Shown here piece by piece: positions 1 through 9,331 of a stretch of DNA of 64,000 nt. Under the pieces are notes generated by a model, which was not told where the DNA came from, ran no database searches, and saw only the letters and a list, made by a program, of their open reading frames with translations. The stretch spans positions 1 through 64,000 of the forward strand of contig JBDVOJ010000112.1 of the NCBI GenBank assembly GCA_039969155.1, in the 5' to 3' direction. The stretch is from GCA-002733465 sp039969155 (GTDB lineage Bacteria; Pseudomonadota; Gammaproteobacteria; Enterobacterales; Kangiellaceae). A program made the translations under genes and the position numbers. Every line of letters begins with the position of its first letter. The stretch's first letter is position 1.

Positions 1-910
1 TAGGGATCCTGGGGCGATTACAAGAAGAATCGGAGATTCTCTTGCCGAATGCGTCAAAGCTGATGGAACAGATTCAGACCTGAATTCGGCAGGACTTCCT
101 TGCTTCTATTCTAATGCCACAGCTGCAACGACAACTGAACCGGCTTTCTTTGGTGGACTAGGTCAGGTATACGGAAACAGAGTAACAATTCGTGCAACAA
201 TCCTAGGGGAAGAGAGCTTTACAGATTCTAACGCAAATGGCCAATTTGACGCTGGTGAAGCGTTCACTGATCTCACCGAGGCATTTACTGATGACAATGA
301 AGATGGCGTATTTAATGGCAAACTTGCTAATGGTTCCCCAGCAGCAGGAGGCGCCGATGTTGACGCAAAATGCTATGGAACAGGCAACACGACCGAATGT
401 TATCAAGTAGGCGGGGATAACGAAGAGTTTGTAGATTTTAATATAAATCAACAATTTGATTTAGGTAATAACCTATATAACGGTGTTTTATGCCCAGTTG
501 CAAGCGCACAGGCAGGGATCTGTAGTCGCCAATTATTAACAATTTGGAAAAATATAACTTTATTACAGGCCGGTTCCAATGCAAGAATTGGTTTGATAGA
601 GTCTAGCCTGGACAACACAAATAGTGCGAATTACTTCTTAGAGACTGCGCTGCCGGCGACATTTACAGCTCACGTAGCGGACCTTCACAACGGCTCAATG
701 CCAAATGGCACTATCATTGCGTTTGAGACTGGCAATGGTCGAATTGTAGGTCCATCCCAGTGTATTGTTGGAAATTCAAGCGCGTTTGGTATTAACAGCT
801 GCTCTGTTTCTGTAACACCAGATACAACTCCAAGTACTGGCCCCTTGATTGTGTCGGTTACTACACCAAGTGGCGCAGTTACAACGGAATCTATTTCAAT
901 GACCGATTAA
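1..910 (+). CDS. C-terminal part of a large secreted surface protein (partial, 5' end outside window)
   Basis: The reading frame that ends at TAA 908-910 is open back to the first base of the window (codons from position 2), so the TTG at 593 is not a real start; only about 302 C-terminal residues are visible. I see no membrane segment. Two Asp-rich stretches, DSNANGQFDAGEAF and DDNEDGVFNG, resemble calcium-binding EF-hand or dockerin-type loops. The last 100 residues (NGTIIAFETGNGRI, LIVSVTTPSGAVTTES) look like an invasin or Big_1-type Ig-like fold. Family membership is inference from this pattern. Several Cys occur, consistent with an exported protein. A bidirectional terminator follows at once. 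Confidence 0.7.
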   Translation, partial: RDPGAITRRIGDSLAECVKADGTDSDLNSAGLPCFYSNATAATTTEPAFFGGLGQVYGNRVTIRATILGEESFTDSNANGQFDAGEAFTDLTEAFTDDNEDGVFNGKLANGSPAAGGADVDAKCYGTGNTTECYQVGGDNEEFVDFNINQQFDLGNNLYNGVLCPVASAQAGICSRQLLTIWKNITLLQAGSNARIGLIESSLDNTNSANYFLETALPATFTAHVADLHNGSMPNGTIIAFETGNGRIVGPSQCIVGNSSAFGINSCSVSVTPDTTPSTGPLIVSVTTPSGAVTTESISMTD

Positions 911-932
911 TTTAGTTTCGTGAAAAAGAAAC

Positions 933-959
933 AAAAAAGGCGCTTAAAGCGCCTTTTTT
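933..959. terminator. Bidirectional rho-independent terminator
   Basis: GGCGC and GCGCC arms (939-943 and 949-953) enclose a TTAAA loop. An A-run lies on the left and a T-run on the right, so the hairpin has a U-tract in both directions. It serves the left-edge gene and the convergent hemE. Confidence 0.85.
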
Positions 960-979
960 ATTGTTTTAACATTTTAAGA

Positions 980-2038
980 TTACTTGTGATACTTTTCACT
1001 ATGCTGATGAACTGCATTAACGTAGGCTTCAACGTTTAGCGGAGCAATTGTCGGGTGAATCCCATGGCCTAGGTTGAATACGTGACCACTGCCGTCACCA
1101 AATTTAGCTAGAATATCAGCAACCTCTGCTTCGATTCTTTCCGGAGTGGAGTATAAAATACAAGGATCCATATTTCCTTGCAGCGCCACCTTATCGCCTA
1201 TTCTTGCTCTCGCTTGATCGATATCGATACTCCAGTCTAATCCTATACAATCGGCCCCCGTATCTGCTATAGCCTCAAGCCAGCCAGAACCGCCTTTGGT
1301 ATAGAGTGTGACAGGAATTTTTTGTCCGTCTTTTTCTCTTATTAAACCATCTACAATTTGTTGCATGTATCTAAGTGAAAACTCTTGATAATCTCGGGTC
1401 GATAAAACGCCTCCCCAAGTGTCAAAAACCATCACTGCTTGCGCGCCTGATTCGATTTGTGCGTTTAAATAAGCAGTCACTGATTTAGCTAAAACATCCA
1501 GCAGCTGGTGCATCGCTTTTGGCTCTGAAAACATCATTCCTTTAACTTTACCAAAGTTCTTGGTGGTGCCACCTTCAACCATGTAAGTCGCTAGAGTCCA
1601 CGGGCTACCTGAAAAGCCGATCAGCGGCGTTTCATTATCCAGCGCTTTTCGTATAGTTGAAACCGCGTCCGTGACGTATTTAAGTTCTGAATAAATATCC
1701 GGAACTTCTAGCTCAGCAATAGCTTTAACCGATTGAACCGGCTTTTCAAATGCAGGGCCTTCGCCGGTTTTGAAGTACAAACCTAATCCCATCGCATCAG
1801 GAATGGTGAGAATGTCCGAAAACAAAATCGCAGCATCTAAATCATACCGCCGCAGCGGTTGCAGAGTGACTTCACAAGCCAACTCTGGATTAGTGCAAAG
1901 CGACATAAAATCGCCTGCCTGTGCCCGCAATTCTCGATACTCAGGCAAGTACCGACCAGCTTGTCGCATCATCCAAACAGGGGTTTTATCGACAGCTTGA
2001 CTAAGTGCAGCTTTAATATAACGATCGTTTTTCAACAT
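980..2038 (-). CDS. hemE: Uroporphyrinogen decarboxylase
   Basis: Decarboxylates the four acetate side chains of uroporphyrinogen III to give coproporphyrinogen III, a cytosolic step of haem biosynthesis. At 352 residues it is the usual family length. The first family signature is clear at residues 20-35 (PVWMMRQAGRYLPEYR, including the substrate-binding Arg25 and Arg29), the candidate catalytic Asp75 lies in FSDILTIPDAMG, and the second signature appears as GFSGSPWTLATYMVEGG. It lies downstream of the aroK-aroB-damX-like block on the same strand, a common gammaproteobacterial order, and ends at the bidirectional terminator at 933-959. Confidence 0.97.
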   Translation of the reverse strand: MLKNDRYIKAALSQAVDKTPVWMMRQAGRYLPEYRELRAQAGDFMSLCTNPELACEVTLQPLRRYDLDAAILFSDILTIPDAMGLGLYFKTGEGPAFEKPVQSVKAIAELEVPDIYSELKYVTDAVSTIRKALDNETPLIGFSGSPWTLATYMVEGGTTKNFGKVKGMMFSEPKAMHQLLDVLAKSVTAYLNAQIESGAQAVMVFDTWGGVLSTRDYQEFSLRYMQQIVDGLIREKDGQKIPVTLYTKGGSGWLEAIADTGADCIGLDWSIDIDQARARIGDKVALQGNMDPCILYSTPERIEAEVADILAKFGDGSGHVFNLGHGIHPTIAPLNVEAYVNAVHQHSEKYHK

Positions 2039-2156
2039 AGATTCACACCAATAACAAAATTTACCGGATTCTACCTGAGGAAGTTGAATATTGATACTGT
2101 ACAGTGTGCGGAATCATTGACTCACATCAGCCCATACGCATTCTAAACTGAAGGAT

Positions 2157-3695
2157 TTAAGGTTTGCTCTGCTCGAATTGTCGAATTTCCTTGTGGACTA
2201 GTTCAAATGATTTAATCCATGGTTTTTCTTTGATGCCTTGTTGGATGTAATCATTTAGAGCGAATTCTGCGAGTGCACGATTAGAAAAACGATCACTTAC
2301 AACGATGAAAAGGGTTTTCCCATTATTTGCTCGTCGGTAAATACTCATTTGTTCTTTTGCACTATGGTTATCACGATATTTTTCGGCTGCTTCTCTGCTG
2401 CTAACGCCAGCCCATTGCAACAAAAATAAATCGGAGTCCTCAGCTAACAGTCTCAGCTCTTCAGTGGTTAGGCTTTGCGCTCCTTCAATCCGGCTTTTCG
2501 TCGATTGCGTTTCAACAGGCAATTGCGTCTGACTTTCTGATAAAGCGTTGTTTGGATTGTTAGTTTTTTTAGTTTTACGCGACGACTCTAAGACCGTTGA
2601 CTCCTCTATCTCACTTTGATTTTCCTTTACCTTTTCAGTGCTGAGCTGTGATCCGGCTGCGGAATCAACCGCCTTCTCGGTTTTTTCAAGCTCTCGGTCA
2701 AACCCTTGCTTGGTTTTCTTTTGAGCTTCGCTAGTTGTTGATTCTGCTAGTTCATTTGAGTCGCCGACAACTTGCTGTTTAGCCAGTTGTTCTTTTTCAT
2801 TGGTTTCGAGTTTTAGCGGTGTATTATTGGCTAGAGTCTGGTCACTAATTTCCTTGTTCGACTCTGAAGGAGGAGATATCCATTGATTGATTTCATCTTG
2901 ATAAACCAGCATCGCACTTAAGACAATCGCTAGTAACGAGTACACAACCGCCTTCAACACCGCATTCGGATTGGTTTTTGTATCGACCTCTACCACTTGA
3001 GTTGGAGAGTGCTCATCGAGCCAACGAGACATATGGTAGTTTAACTCGGCGGGATTACCTTTGGCTAATTGCCAAAAATAATCAAGCTTAGACCCATTTT
3101 TAAGCTCCTTCAGCACCTCTGAATTAGGGTGACTAAAAGTATCGATAATCGCTCTTGTTTCAGACTGTTGAATTGGCTCCACTTCAAAAACAACGCACAT
3201 TTCTGGATGTTGAATAAAGGTAGGTGTTTTGTTAATCGAAACGGGTAAGCTACTCTCTCCAGCCAACAAGATAAATAATGATGATTGCTTTTCTGAAAGC
3301 TGACTTTGATTTAGTTTTAAAACAAATTCTAGGCAACTAGCAGAAAGTAGGTGGGCATTATCAATGGTTATTAAAACTTTTTCAGAGTGAGTATTAGAAA
3401 TTCGGGTAGCCAAATCTGAATTTGACTCTTGCCAACTTAGTCCTAGTTGTAAACTAATGGTTTTGTCTAGCTGGTCGTCAGACATTGCCATGCTGGCATC
3501 GACACTTGCAATAGCCACTTCGTCTTTAAGTCGATGATGCAGCTGTTCTAATAAAAATGACTTGCCAAGTCCTCTAGCACCAACTAACACAGCGACCAAT
3601 TGTGAGAATCTCACTTGGGTTTCTAACGAATCAAGAAGCTCGCTTTTTTGTTGGCTGACGTAAAGACTCACAGTCCATCCAGGTTCTAAACACAA
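2157..3695 (-). CDS. DamX-like AAA ATPase with transmembrane segment and SPOR domain
   Basis: Three parts are visible. The N-terminal P-loop ATPase of the ExeA/DamX type has Walker A GARGLGKS (residues 39-46) and a Walker B-like VLITIDNAHLL. One transmembrane helix follows (AVVYSLLAIVLSAMLVY, about residues 248-266). A long Gln/Glu/Ser/Lys-rich linker leads to a C-terminal SPOR-like domain (about 420-512) that would bind denuded septal peptidoglycan. SPOR proteins of this locus (DamX) act at the divisome. The damX position just downstream of aroB supports the call. Start is uncertain: TTG 3695 is the longest choice, and a GTG eight codons downstream (3671) is possible. Confidence 0.8.
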   Translation of the reverse strand: MCLEPGWTVSLYVSQQKSELLDSLETQVRFSQLVAVLVGARGLGKSFLLEQLHHRLKDEVAIASVDASMAMSDDQLDKTISLQLGLSWQESNSDLATRISNTHSEKVLITIDNAHLLSASCLEFVLKLNQSQLSEKQSSLFILLAGESSLPVSINKTPTFIQHPEMCVVFEVEPIQQSETRAIIDTFSHPNSEVLKELKNGSKLDYFWQLAKGNPAELNYHMSRWLDEHSPTQVVEVDTKTNPNAVLKAVVYSLLAIVLSAMLVYQDEINQWISPPSESNKEISDQTLANNTPLKLETNEKEQLAKQQVVGDSNELAESTTSEAQKKTKQGFDRELEKTEKAVDSAAGSQLSTEKVKENQSEIEESTVLESSRKTKKTNNPNNALSESQTQLPVETQSTKSRIEGAQSLTTEELRLLAEDSDLFLLQWAGVSSREAAEKYRDNHSAKEQMSIYRRANNGKTLFIVVSDRFSNRALAEFALNDYIQQGIKEKPWIKSFELVHKEIRQFEQSKP

Positions 3696-3739
3696 TTTTA
3701 ACCCATCTTAGCACAGTCAAAATTATTTCTTAAAATTTC

Positions 3740-4816
3740 TTAGCTGCAATATTGATTTATGATTTCAGTGATTAACTGAAAATCATTTTCTTCTTCAAGA
3801 ATACAACCGCTTGGGGTTGCTAAAACCAGTCTAATCGCTTCACTTTGGTTTTTTTTATCTTTTCTCATAGCGGCCACAAAATCTTTACTCGCTAATTTTA
3901 TACCGGTCGCAACGGGTAGTCCGAGTTCGGATATTAATTGATGGTATTGCTTAACAACCTGCGAGTTGATCAGTGACTTTTTCGCACTAATTGATAGCGC
4001 CATCAAGATACCTATTGATACAGCTTCGCCATGTAAGAATCGCTCATAATCTGTCAGGGTTTCAATTGCATGTGCAAAAGTATGGCCTAAGTTCAATAAA
4101 GCCCTTTCCCCTTTTTCTTTCTCATCTCGTGCAACAATATTGGCTTTCATTTGGCAACTTAGGAATATCAGCTCTTCTAGAAGTGGTTTATTTCTCTCTT
4201 TTAAGCTAACTAAGTTACTTTGCAATATCTCTGCAATTTGCTTTTCTCCGAGTAACGCATATTTGACGATTTCACCAAATCCCGAAAGGAATTCTCTTAT
4301 TGGTAAAGAGTCCAATGTATCTACGTCAATAATTACCGCACTGGGCTGATAAAAAGCCCCTATAAGGTTTTTACCTTGCTGATGGTTTATTGCTGTCTTG
4401 CCACCGACAGAAGAGTCCACTTGCGAAAGCAAGGTCGTTGGCACTTGAACTAAATTCATCCCCCTTTGGTAACTGGCTGCAGCAAACCCCGCTAGGTCAC
4501 CGATAACTCCGCCACCTAGAGCAATCAGGGTGTCATTTCTTCGAAAATTATTTTCCACCAAGAAGTCGATGATCTTAAATAAGCTTTCTCTACTCTTATT
4601 AACTTCACCATCGTCAATTAATAGATGATAAACCGTTTTGCCTTCAATGGTATTTTGTACTTTGTCCAAATACAACGGAGCAACCAACTGATTGGTCACG
4701 ATCAGTACATTCTCACCTTCACAAAAAGATGAGACGAGTTGTTTGTTTTGAAGGAGCCCAGATCCGATATGAATAGTATATGGGTTATCTTTTAGTGGCA
4801 GGGGTAATAGGCGCAT
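3740..4816 (-). CDS. aroB: 3-dehydroquinate synthase
   Basis: Converts DAHP to 3-dehydroquinate, the second step of the shikimate pathway; NAD- and divalent-metal-dependent and cytosolic. The 358-residue length is normal. The glycine-rich NAD-binding stretch LGGGVIGDLAGFAAASYQRG, the PTTLLSQVDSSVGGKTAIN substrate loop, and the metal-site segments LNLGHTFAHAIE and LHGEAVSIG are all present. It starts 11 nt after aroK ends, so the two are presumably co-transcribed, as in most gammaproteobacteria. Confidence 0.97.
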   Translation of the reverse strand: MRLLPLPLKDNPYTIHIGSGLLQNKQLVSSFCEGENVLIVTNQLVAPLYLDKVQNTIEGKTVYHLLIDDGEVNKSRESLFKIIDFLVENNFRRNDTLIALGGGVIGDLAGFAAASYQRGMNLVQVPTTLLSQVDSSVGGKTAINHQQGKNLIGAFYQPSAVIIDVDTLDSLPIREFLSGFGEIVKYALLGEKQIAEILQSNLVSLKERNKPLLEELIFLSCQMKANIVARDEKEKGERALLNLGHTFAHAIETLTDYERFLHGEAVSIGILMALSISAKKSLINSQVVKQYHQLISELGLPVATGIKLASKDFVAAMRKDKKNQSEAIRLVLATPSGCILEEENDFQLITEIINQYCS

Positions 4817-4827
4817 CAGAAATGCAC

Positions 4828-5349
4828 CTAGTTTTCATTTATTTGGTTAGCTATTTTATTGGCAACAGACTTGATCGAGTTTTCGTTAGTGGCGACAATG
4901 ACATCAGCAATTTCTCGATATTGAGCATCTCGCTCTTTGTGCAGTGCTATTAGGGTAGCTTCTGGGTCATCGGTATTTTGTAATAAAGGGCGTCGTTTAT
5001 CTTTACGGGTTCGCTCTAACTGCTGCTCTATAGATGTCTCTAAATAAACCACAATTCCGCGGCCCGCTAAAAATGTCCGATTCTCAGGAGTAACCACCGC
5101 TCCTCCACCAGTCGCGAGTACAATTCCCTGACGCTGAGAAAGTTCAGCTATGATCTCTTTTTCCCTTGCTCTAAAGCCATCTTCACCTTCAATATCGAAA
5201 ATCCAATCGATTGGCGCACCGGTTCTAGATTCTATCTCTTGGTCTGTATCGATGAATTCCAAGTGAAGAAGTTGCGCTAACTGTTTTCCGATAGTGGTTT
5301 TTCCAGCGCCCATAGGGCCGACCAAGAATATATTGCGTTTACCTTTCAT
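4828..5349 (-). CDS. aroK: Shikimate kinase
   Basis: Phosphorylates shikimate at the 3-OH using ATP. It is a 173-residue one-domain kinase, the usual length. Walker A is GPMGAGKT (residues 11-18), the substrate-binding DTD motif is in FIDTDQEIE, the GGG substrate loop is ATGGGAVV, and the lid Arg region is ERTRKDKRRPLLQ. It is the first gene of the aroK-aroB-damX-like group and lies just downstream of pilQ, the conserved arrangement. A terminator-like hairpin (5404-5421) separates it from pilQ. Confidence 0.96.
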   Translation of the reverse strand: MKGKRNIFLVGPMGAGKTTIGKQLAQLLHLEFIDTDQEIESRTGAPIDWIFDIEGEDGFRAREKEIIAELSQRQGIVLATGGGAVVTPENRTFLAGRGIVVYLETSIEQQLERTRKDKRRPLLQNTDDPEATLIALHKERDAQYREIADVIVATNENSIKSVANKIANQINEN

Positions 5350-5403
5350 AAGTTCAGCTTATTATTATGTCCGCGTTAAATTGTTGTCATGTTAAAACGC
5401 AAG

Positions 5404-5421
5404 AACCCGCAACAGCGGGTT
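5404..5421 (-). terminator. Hairpin between pilQ and aroK
   Basis: AACCCGC (5404-5410), loop AACA and GCGGGTT (5415-5421) form a perfect 7-bp stem. Read on the minus strand it is followed by CTTGCGTTTT, so it may partly terminate the pil transcript before aroK. A separate 12-bp palindrome, GTTTGCGCAAAC, lies next to it at 5422-5433. Confidence 0.5.
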
Positions 5422-5445
5422 GTTTGCGCAAACATTCTAATGAAT

Positions 5446-7533
5446 CTATTGAATCGTGTCTTTGACTATTTTTGGAGTTACAAACATCAATAGTTCTTGT
5501 TTTGCAGATGAATCAGAGGTCGACCGGAATAAAGCCCCTATTCCCGGTAAGTCACCAAGTAGAGGAACTTTGGTCACTTCTCGGTTAACTCGTTGTTGGT
5601 ATACACCACCTAAAACAATGGTTTCTCCATTCTCAACAAGCACCCTCGTTCCAACCTCACGGGTGTTGATAGCTGGTCCAAATACCGTATCTTCGCCTCG
5701 CGTATCCTGATTGATTTGCAGATCTAGGATTATACGATCATCTGGGGTGATTTGTGGAGTCACCTTTAGACTTAATACCGCTTTTTTGAAGGTTACTGTC
5801 GTATTACCAGCAGAACTTGCTTGTAAATACGGAATTTGCTCTCCCGACTCAATATAAGCTTCGTTATTATTAGTTGTAAATACTCGAGGAGAAGCAATAA
5901 CTTCACCACGCGACTCGCTTTCTAAAGCGGATAATTCTACATCTAAGATTGTCCCCTCAGCTAGTCGAGCGAAAGTCAATCCGATCGTTCCAGCGGCTTG
6001 GGATACTGGAAGATTAACAGATAACGAACGATCTTGTGGATCGGCACCAAACAATAAGTTATTAGTACCTTGTTGCGTACCCGAAATAGCGGCTTGACTA
6101 CCTAAGTCGGAAACACCGAATCTAACACCTAGTTCATCGGTAAAACCGTTATCTGCCACCACTATTCTCGATTCTATCAATACTTGTCGAATCGGAATAT
6201 CTAGCTTGTTAACCATCTGGCGAATCGAATCTAATTTTTTGGCTGTATCTTGGATCAACAGTGTATTAGTTCTTTCATCCACAGAAACGCTTCCGCGAGG
6301 ACTCAAATAATTAGCCCCTTTGGTCAATATCAACTCTGACATGGTTGTCGCTTTGGCATAGTTAACTTGAATAAATTCAGATTGCAATGGCGCCAACTGT
6401 TCAATTTGTTTTTCAGTTTGTAGTTGCAATGCTTCGCGCGCGGCTATCTCCTCTGCCGGAGCAATTAACATCACGTTACCAGTCTGTCGCTTATCTAAAC
6501 CCTTTGTTTTAAGAATTAAGTCCAAAGCTTGATCCCAAGGAACCTGATTTAATCTTAAAGCAATTGAACCTGACACGGTATCACTAGTAATCATATTGAT
6601 ATTAGTAAATTCCGATAGAATAGTTAGCGCAGACCGAACTGGGATAATTTGGAAATTAAGCGAAAGCCTTTCGCCAGTATAAACGGGCGCCTGTAAACTC
6701 TTTCTTTCGATCTCTTCTTGAGTTAATGGCTTTAATTCTATGATGTAAGAATCATTGGCTTGATAGGCCAAATACTCAAATTCGTTAAGCGTTTCAATTG
6801 CCAGTCTAACGTTGCCACCGACCCGACTGGTTGAGATCAATTGAGCTGGAGTTGCAAAATCAACCACGTCTAACTTTCGGACTAATTCATCAGCGATACT
6901 TGCATCGACAAAATCGGCTAGAACGGTACGCCCTTCTTTACGCAAATCAATTCCGAGGTTGGTATTTCCTAAATCAATAATGACTCTTCCTTCGCCATTT
7001 TCCCCGCGACGAAAATCGATATTGGTAATGTCCTTAGATGATCGGCTTGAATTACTCGGACTAGCAGCAACACTGGGTGATTGCGACGCAGCACTGCTTG
7101 GAGTGGTACCATAACCGACAGTCACCACTAAATCATTACCGTCTATTCGGGTTGAATAAGGTGCCATTTCTACTAGATTAACCACTAGCCTTGTACGGCC
7201 TCCGGCTTCAACCGCAGTGACACTTCTAGTCACTCCAACACCAATATTATGCGTCTTTTGACTTAAGTTAGTCGTTACCCCAGCGAAATCCATTGCGATA
7301 CGCGCGGGATTATTGGTCGTAAACTCTTGAAAGCTTGGCGGAGGTGAATCCATGGAAACGCGTATCTCCACTTTATCACCAGGCAAGACATTAAACCCCA
7401 CATTAGATATTTCTGTGGCACTGGCGACACTGACAAACATTGTCAAAACAAAAGCCAAACAGTGTTTCAATTTTTGGCTAGCCATAACGACCGCTCCTAT
7501 TCTTTTTGATTTGGTGTTATCCCATGTACTCAT
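5446..7533 (-). CDS. pilQ: Type IV pilus secretin PilQ
   Basis: Outer-membrane secretin that forms the channel for the type IV pilus. The likely mature start follows a signal peptide in MASQKLKHCLAFVLTMFVSVASA. If translation begins at Met17 (7485) that peptide is N-terminal, whereas the longer ORF adds 16 hydrophilic residues. Domains in order: two AMIN peptidoglycan-binding domains (about 40-140 and 170-270), secretin N domains with LNFQIIPVRSALTILSEF, then the C-terminal secretin pore with VPLLGDLPGIGALFR near the end. It is the last gene of the pilMNOPQ operon, 18 nt after pilP. Confidence 0.95.
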   Translation of the reverse strand: MSTWDNTKSKRIGAVVMASQKLKHCLAFVLTMFVSVASATEISNVGFNVLPGDKVEIRVSMDSPPPSFQEFTTNNPARIAMDFAGVTTNLSQKTHNIGVGVTRSVTAVEAGGRTRLVVNLVEMAPYSTRIDGNDLVVTVGYGTTPSSAASQSPSVAASPSNSSRSSKDITNIDFRRGENGEGRVIIDLGNTNLGIDLRKEGRTVLADFVDASIADELVRKLDVVDFATPAQLISTSRVGGNVRLAIETLNEFEYLAYQANDSYIIELKPLTQEEIERKSLQAPVYTGERLSLNFQIIPVRSALTILSEFTNINMITSDTVSGSIALRLNQVPWDQALDLILKTKGLDKRQTGNVMLIAPAEEIAAREALQLQTEKQIEQLAPLQSEFIQVNYAKATTMSELILTKGANYLSPRGSVSVDERTNTLLIQDTAKKLDSIRQMVNKLDIPIRQVLIESRIVVADNGFTDELGVRFGVSDLGSQAAISGTQQGTNNLLFGADPQDRSLSVNLPVSQAAGTIGLTFARLAEGTILDVELSALESESRGEVIASPRVFTTNNNEAYIESGEQIPYLQASSAGNTTVTFKKAVLSLKVTPQITPDDRIILDLQINQDTRGEDTVFGPAINTREVGTRVLVENGETIVLGGVYQQRVNREVTKVPLLGDLPGIGALFRSTSDSSAKQELLMFVTPKIVKDTIQ

Positions 7534-7551
7534 AAATGCTCCTAGTGCCCG

Positions 7552-8145
7552 CTACCCTTCTGACAGCGCTAAAAATACTTTTCTTTTTTCCCAACAACCT
7601 TTGCTATCGGGCACCAAAGTTGATATCTCAATTTGTTGTTCTGTAATTGCGTTAATTTGACCGTGGTTTATACCTAAATACTCGCCAACTTGAACTTTGA
7701 CAACATTGCCACTAATTGGCCCAGCTGTCATTCTAATCAGTCCCCACTCCTTACCCGGTCGGTCCAAAGTACCAACCATTTCCATTGAGTCGAGAGAATA
7801 ACGTTCTAAGTCTTCACGCCGTCTATCAGGATCAGGCCGAATGGCTTCATCACAGCCGTCATGTAGCAATTTTAGTTGCTGCTCTAATTCTAATTCCATT
7901 ATTGCGAACGGACTTCGTAACGCTGCAGATGAATAATCATGAGGTTGGTAAACCTTAACATCAGGCATCGGTTCGATCCGCCCAGGAGGTTTAGCCTTGA
8001 TATTATCAACCCACACTTCTAAATCTTCAGTGTTACCACCGCAAGCGGAAAGCACCATGCTTAAAAGTCCGAGAGATAATAGTCGTTTGCTAACCATAAC
8101 TTTGGCTCGCATTGCATTTTGACGCGGATTAAGAAAATTTAACAT
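7552..8145 (-). CDS. pilP: Type IV pilus assembly lipoprotein PilP
   Basis: Inner-membrane lipoprotein that links the PilMNO platform to the PilQ secretin. A lipobox, LSMVLSACGG, is visible near residue 35; because it lies rather deep, the true start may be an internal Met (Met12 or Met17). The conserved HQ-type fold is recognisable: YSLDSMEMVGTL, then GLIRMTAGPISGNVVKVQVGEYLGINHGQI. The start codon overlaps the pilO stop by one base (TAATG), which suggests translational coupling. Confidence 0.93.
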   Translation of the reverse strand: MLNFLNPRQNAMRAKVMVSKRLLSLGLLSMVLSACGGNTEDLEVWVDNIKAKPPGRIEPMPDVKVYQPHDYSSAALRSPFAIMELELEQQLKLLHDGCDEAIRPDPDRRREDLERYSLDSMEMVGTLDRPGKEWGLIRMTAGPISGNVVKVQVGEYLGINHGQINAITEQQIEISTLVPDSKGCWEKRKVFLALSEG

Positions 8146-8765
8146 TACTTTTCCCCCGCATCAGCACGGTATGTTTTCGCCGTGACATTCATAACTAACA
8201 ATTTTTCATCCGGTGCACTGCTTACTACACCATCTCCAATTTTAATGGTGAAGTCATGCAACGTTACGATTCTGGGTAATCGAGAAACCCGACTCACAAA
8301 ATCAGCAATTTGGTGATATCCACCAGTGACTTGAATTTCTATCGGTTTTTCGGAATAGAATTCTGCATCTTTTTCTTCTTTAAAAGATGCCGCTGAAATC
8401 TCACAACCAGCACCTGTCGCAGCATAGGAAATCTCATCTAGCAGTTCCGCCATTTGATCAGCTTTGGGCAACTGCTGTAACAGGGTTTGAAAACTATCTT
8501 TGATAGTTTGCATCTGTCTTTTGTATGCTTCTAGATTGACCGCTTTCGCCTGCTTTTTTTCAAATTCTTTTTTCAGCTCGATTTCTTTTCGTTCAATATT
8601 AACCAACGCATCGGCTTGGTCGGCAATAAAAAAGTAATAGCCTAAAAATAATACCGCACCAAAAACGATGGAAGCCATAACAGCTTTTCCAGCGGTTGGC
8701 CACGAGCCCATATTGGTAAAATCGATGTCATTGACATCAAAATCTTTGAGACCTTCTAAATCCAT
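8145..8765 (-). CDS. pilO: Type IV pilus assembly protein PilO
   Basis: Bitopic inner-membrane protein that pairs with PilN to form the periplasmic alignment subcomplex. It has a short cytosolic N-terminus, one transmembrane helix (AVMASIVFGAVLFLGYYFFI, about residues 29-48), a coiled coil rich in Lys/Glu (about 55-95) and a ferredoxin-like C-terminal domain (EIQVTGGYHQIADFVSRVSRLPRIVTL). It overlaps pilN and pilP by one base on each side. Confidence 0.93.
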   Translation of the reverse strand: MDLEGLKDFDVNDIDFTNMGSWPTAGKAVMASIVFGAVLFLGYYFFIADQADALVNIERKEIELKKEFEKKQAKAVNLEAYKRQMQTIKDSFQTLLQQLPKADQMAELLDEISYAATGAGCEISAASFKEEKDAEFYSEKPIEIQVTGGYHQIADFVSRVSRLPRIVTLHDFTIKIGDGVVSSAPDEKLLVMNVTAKTYRADAGEK

Positions 8766-9331
8766 TATTCGGCCTCCTTATTCACAGCATTGGGCGTAGT
8801 GATTTTTGCTTTCAACTTAAACATCTTTCTGCCTGCACCAGATTCTTTATCATCTTCAATATCATCAATGTCCGGCTTAGTAACCCATTGTGAGGCTGCT
8901 AAATTACGCATAAAGTTTGAAATTCGAGGTGAAGACTCCGCAATTCCGGTAAAAATAACTTCGTCCTTATTACGCGCGATTTCTATCAAATTCATGCCTT
9001 CGGGAATTTTTTGAACTATTTCATCAAACAAATGCACAATTTGCGGCCGACTTTTCTGTAGGTCTTGAATTAGCTCCATACGGTCGACTAATTCTTTTCT
9101 CTCTGCTTCGAGAGTGGTGATTTCTTTAATCTTTGTGTCTAACTTTCTTGTTTGACCTTCTAGATAATTATTTCTATTTCGCTGGTTTTCTATTTGGTCA
9201 CCATAATACATATAGACAGACCACATCACGACCACACCTAAAACAGCGACCAATCCTAGGACACTAACAAACTGGCGTTGTCGCTCAGCTCGTTCTTCCT
9301 CGCGCCATGGTAAGAGATTAATGTTAGCCAT
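8765..9331 (-). CDS. pilN: Type IV pilus assembly protein PilN
   Basis: Inner-membrane partner of PilO. The N-terminal motif INLLPWREEER (residues 4-14) is the known docking peptide for the cytosolic actin-like PilM. A transmembrane helix (about 24-44), a coiled coil and a ferredoxin-like periplasmic domain follow. The one-base overlap with both neighbours fits a tightly coupled operon. Confidence 0.94.
   Translation of the reverse strand: MANINLLPWREEERAERQRQFVSVLGLVAVLGVVVMWSVYMYYGDQIENQRNRNNYLEGQTRKLDTKIKEITTLEAERKELVDRMELIQDLQKSRPQIVHLFDEIVQKIPEGMNLIEIARNKDEVIFTGIAESSPRISNFMRNLAASQWVTKPDIDDIEDDKESGAGRKMFKLKAKITTPNAVNKEAE

Noticed and set aside
593..910. A stand-alone 105-residue gene starting at TTG 593
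   Set aside because: The same frame is open upstream to the window edge and the protein pattern is continuous.
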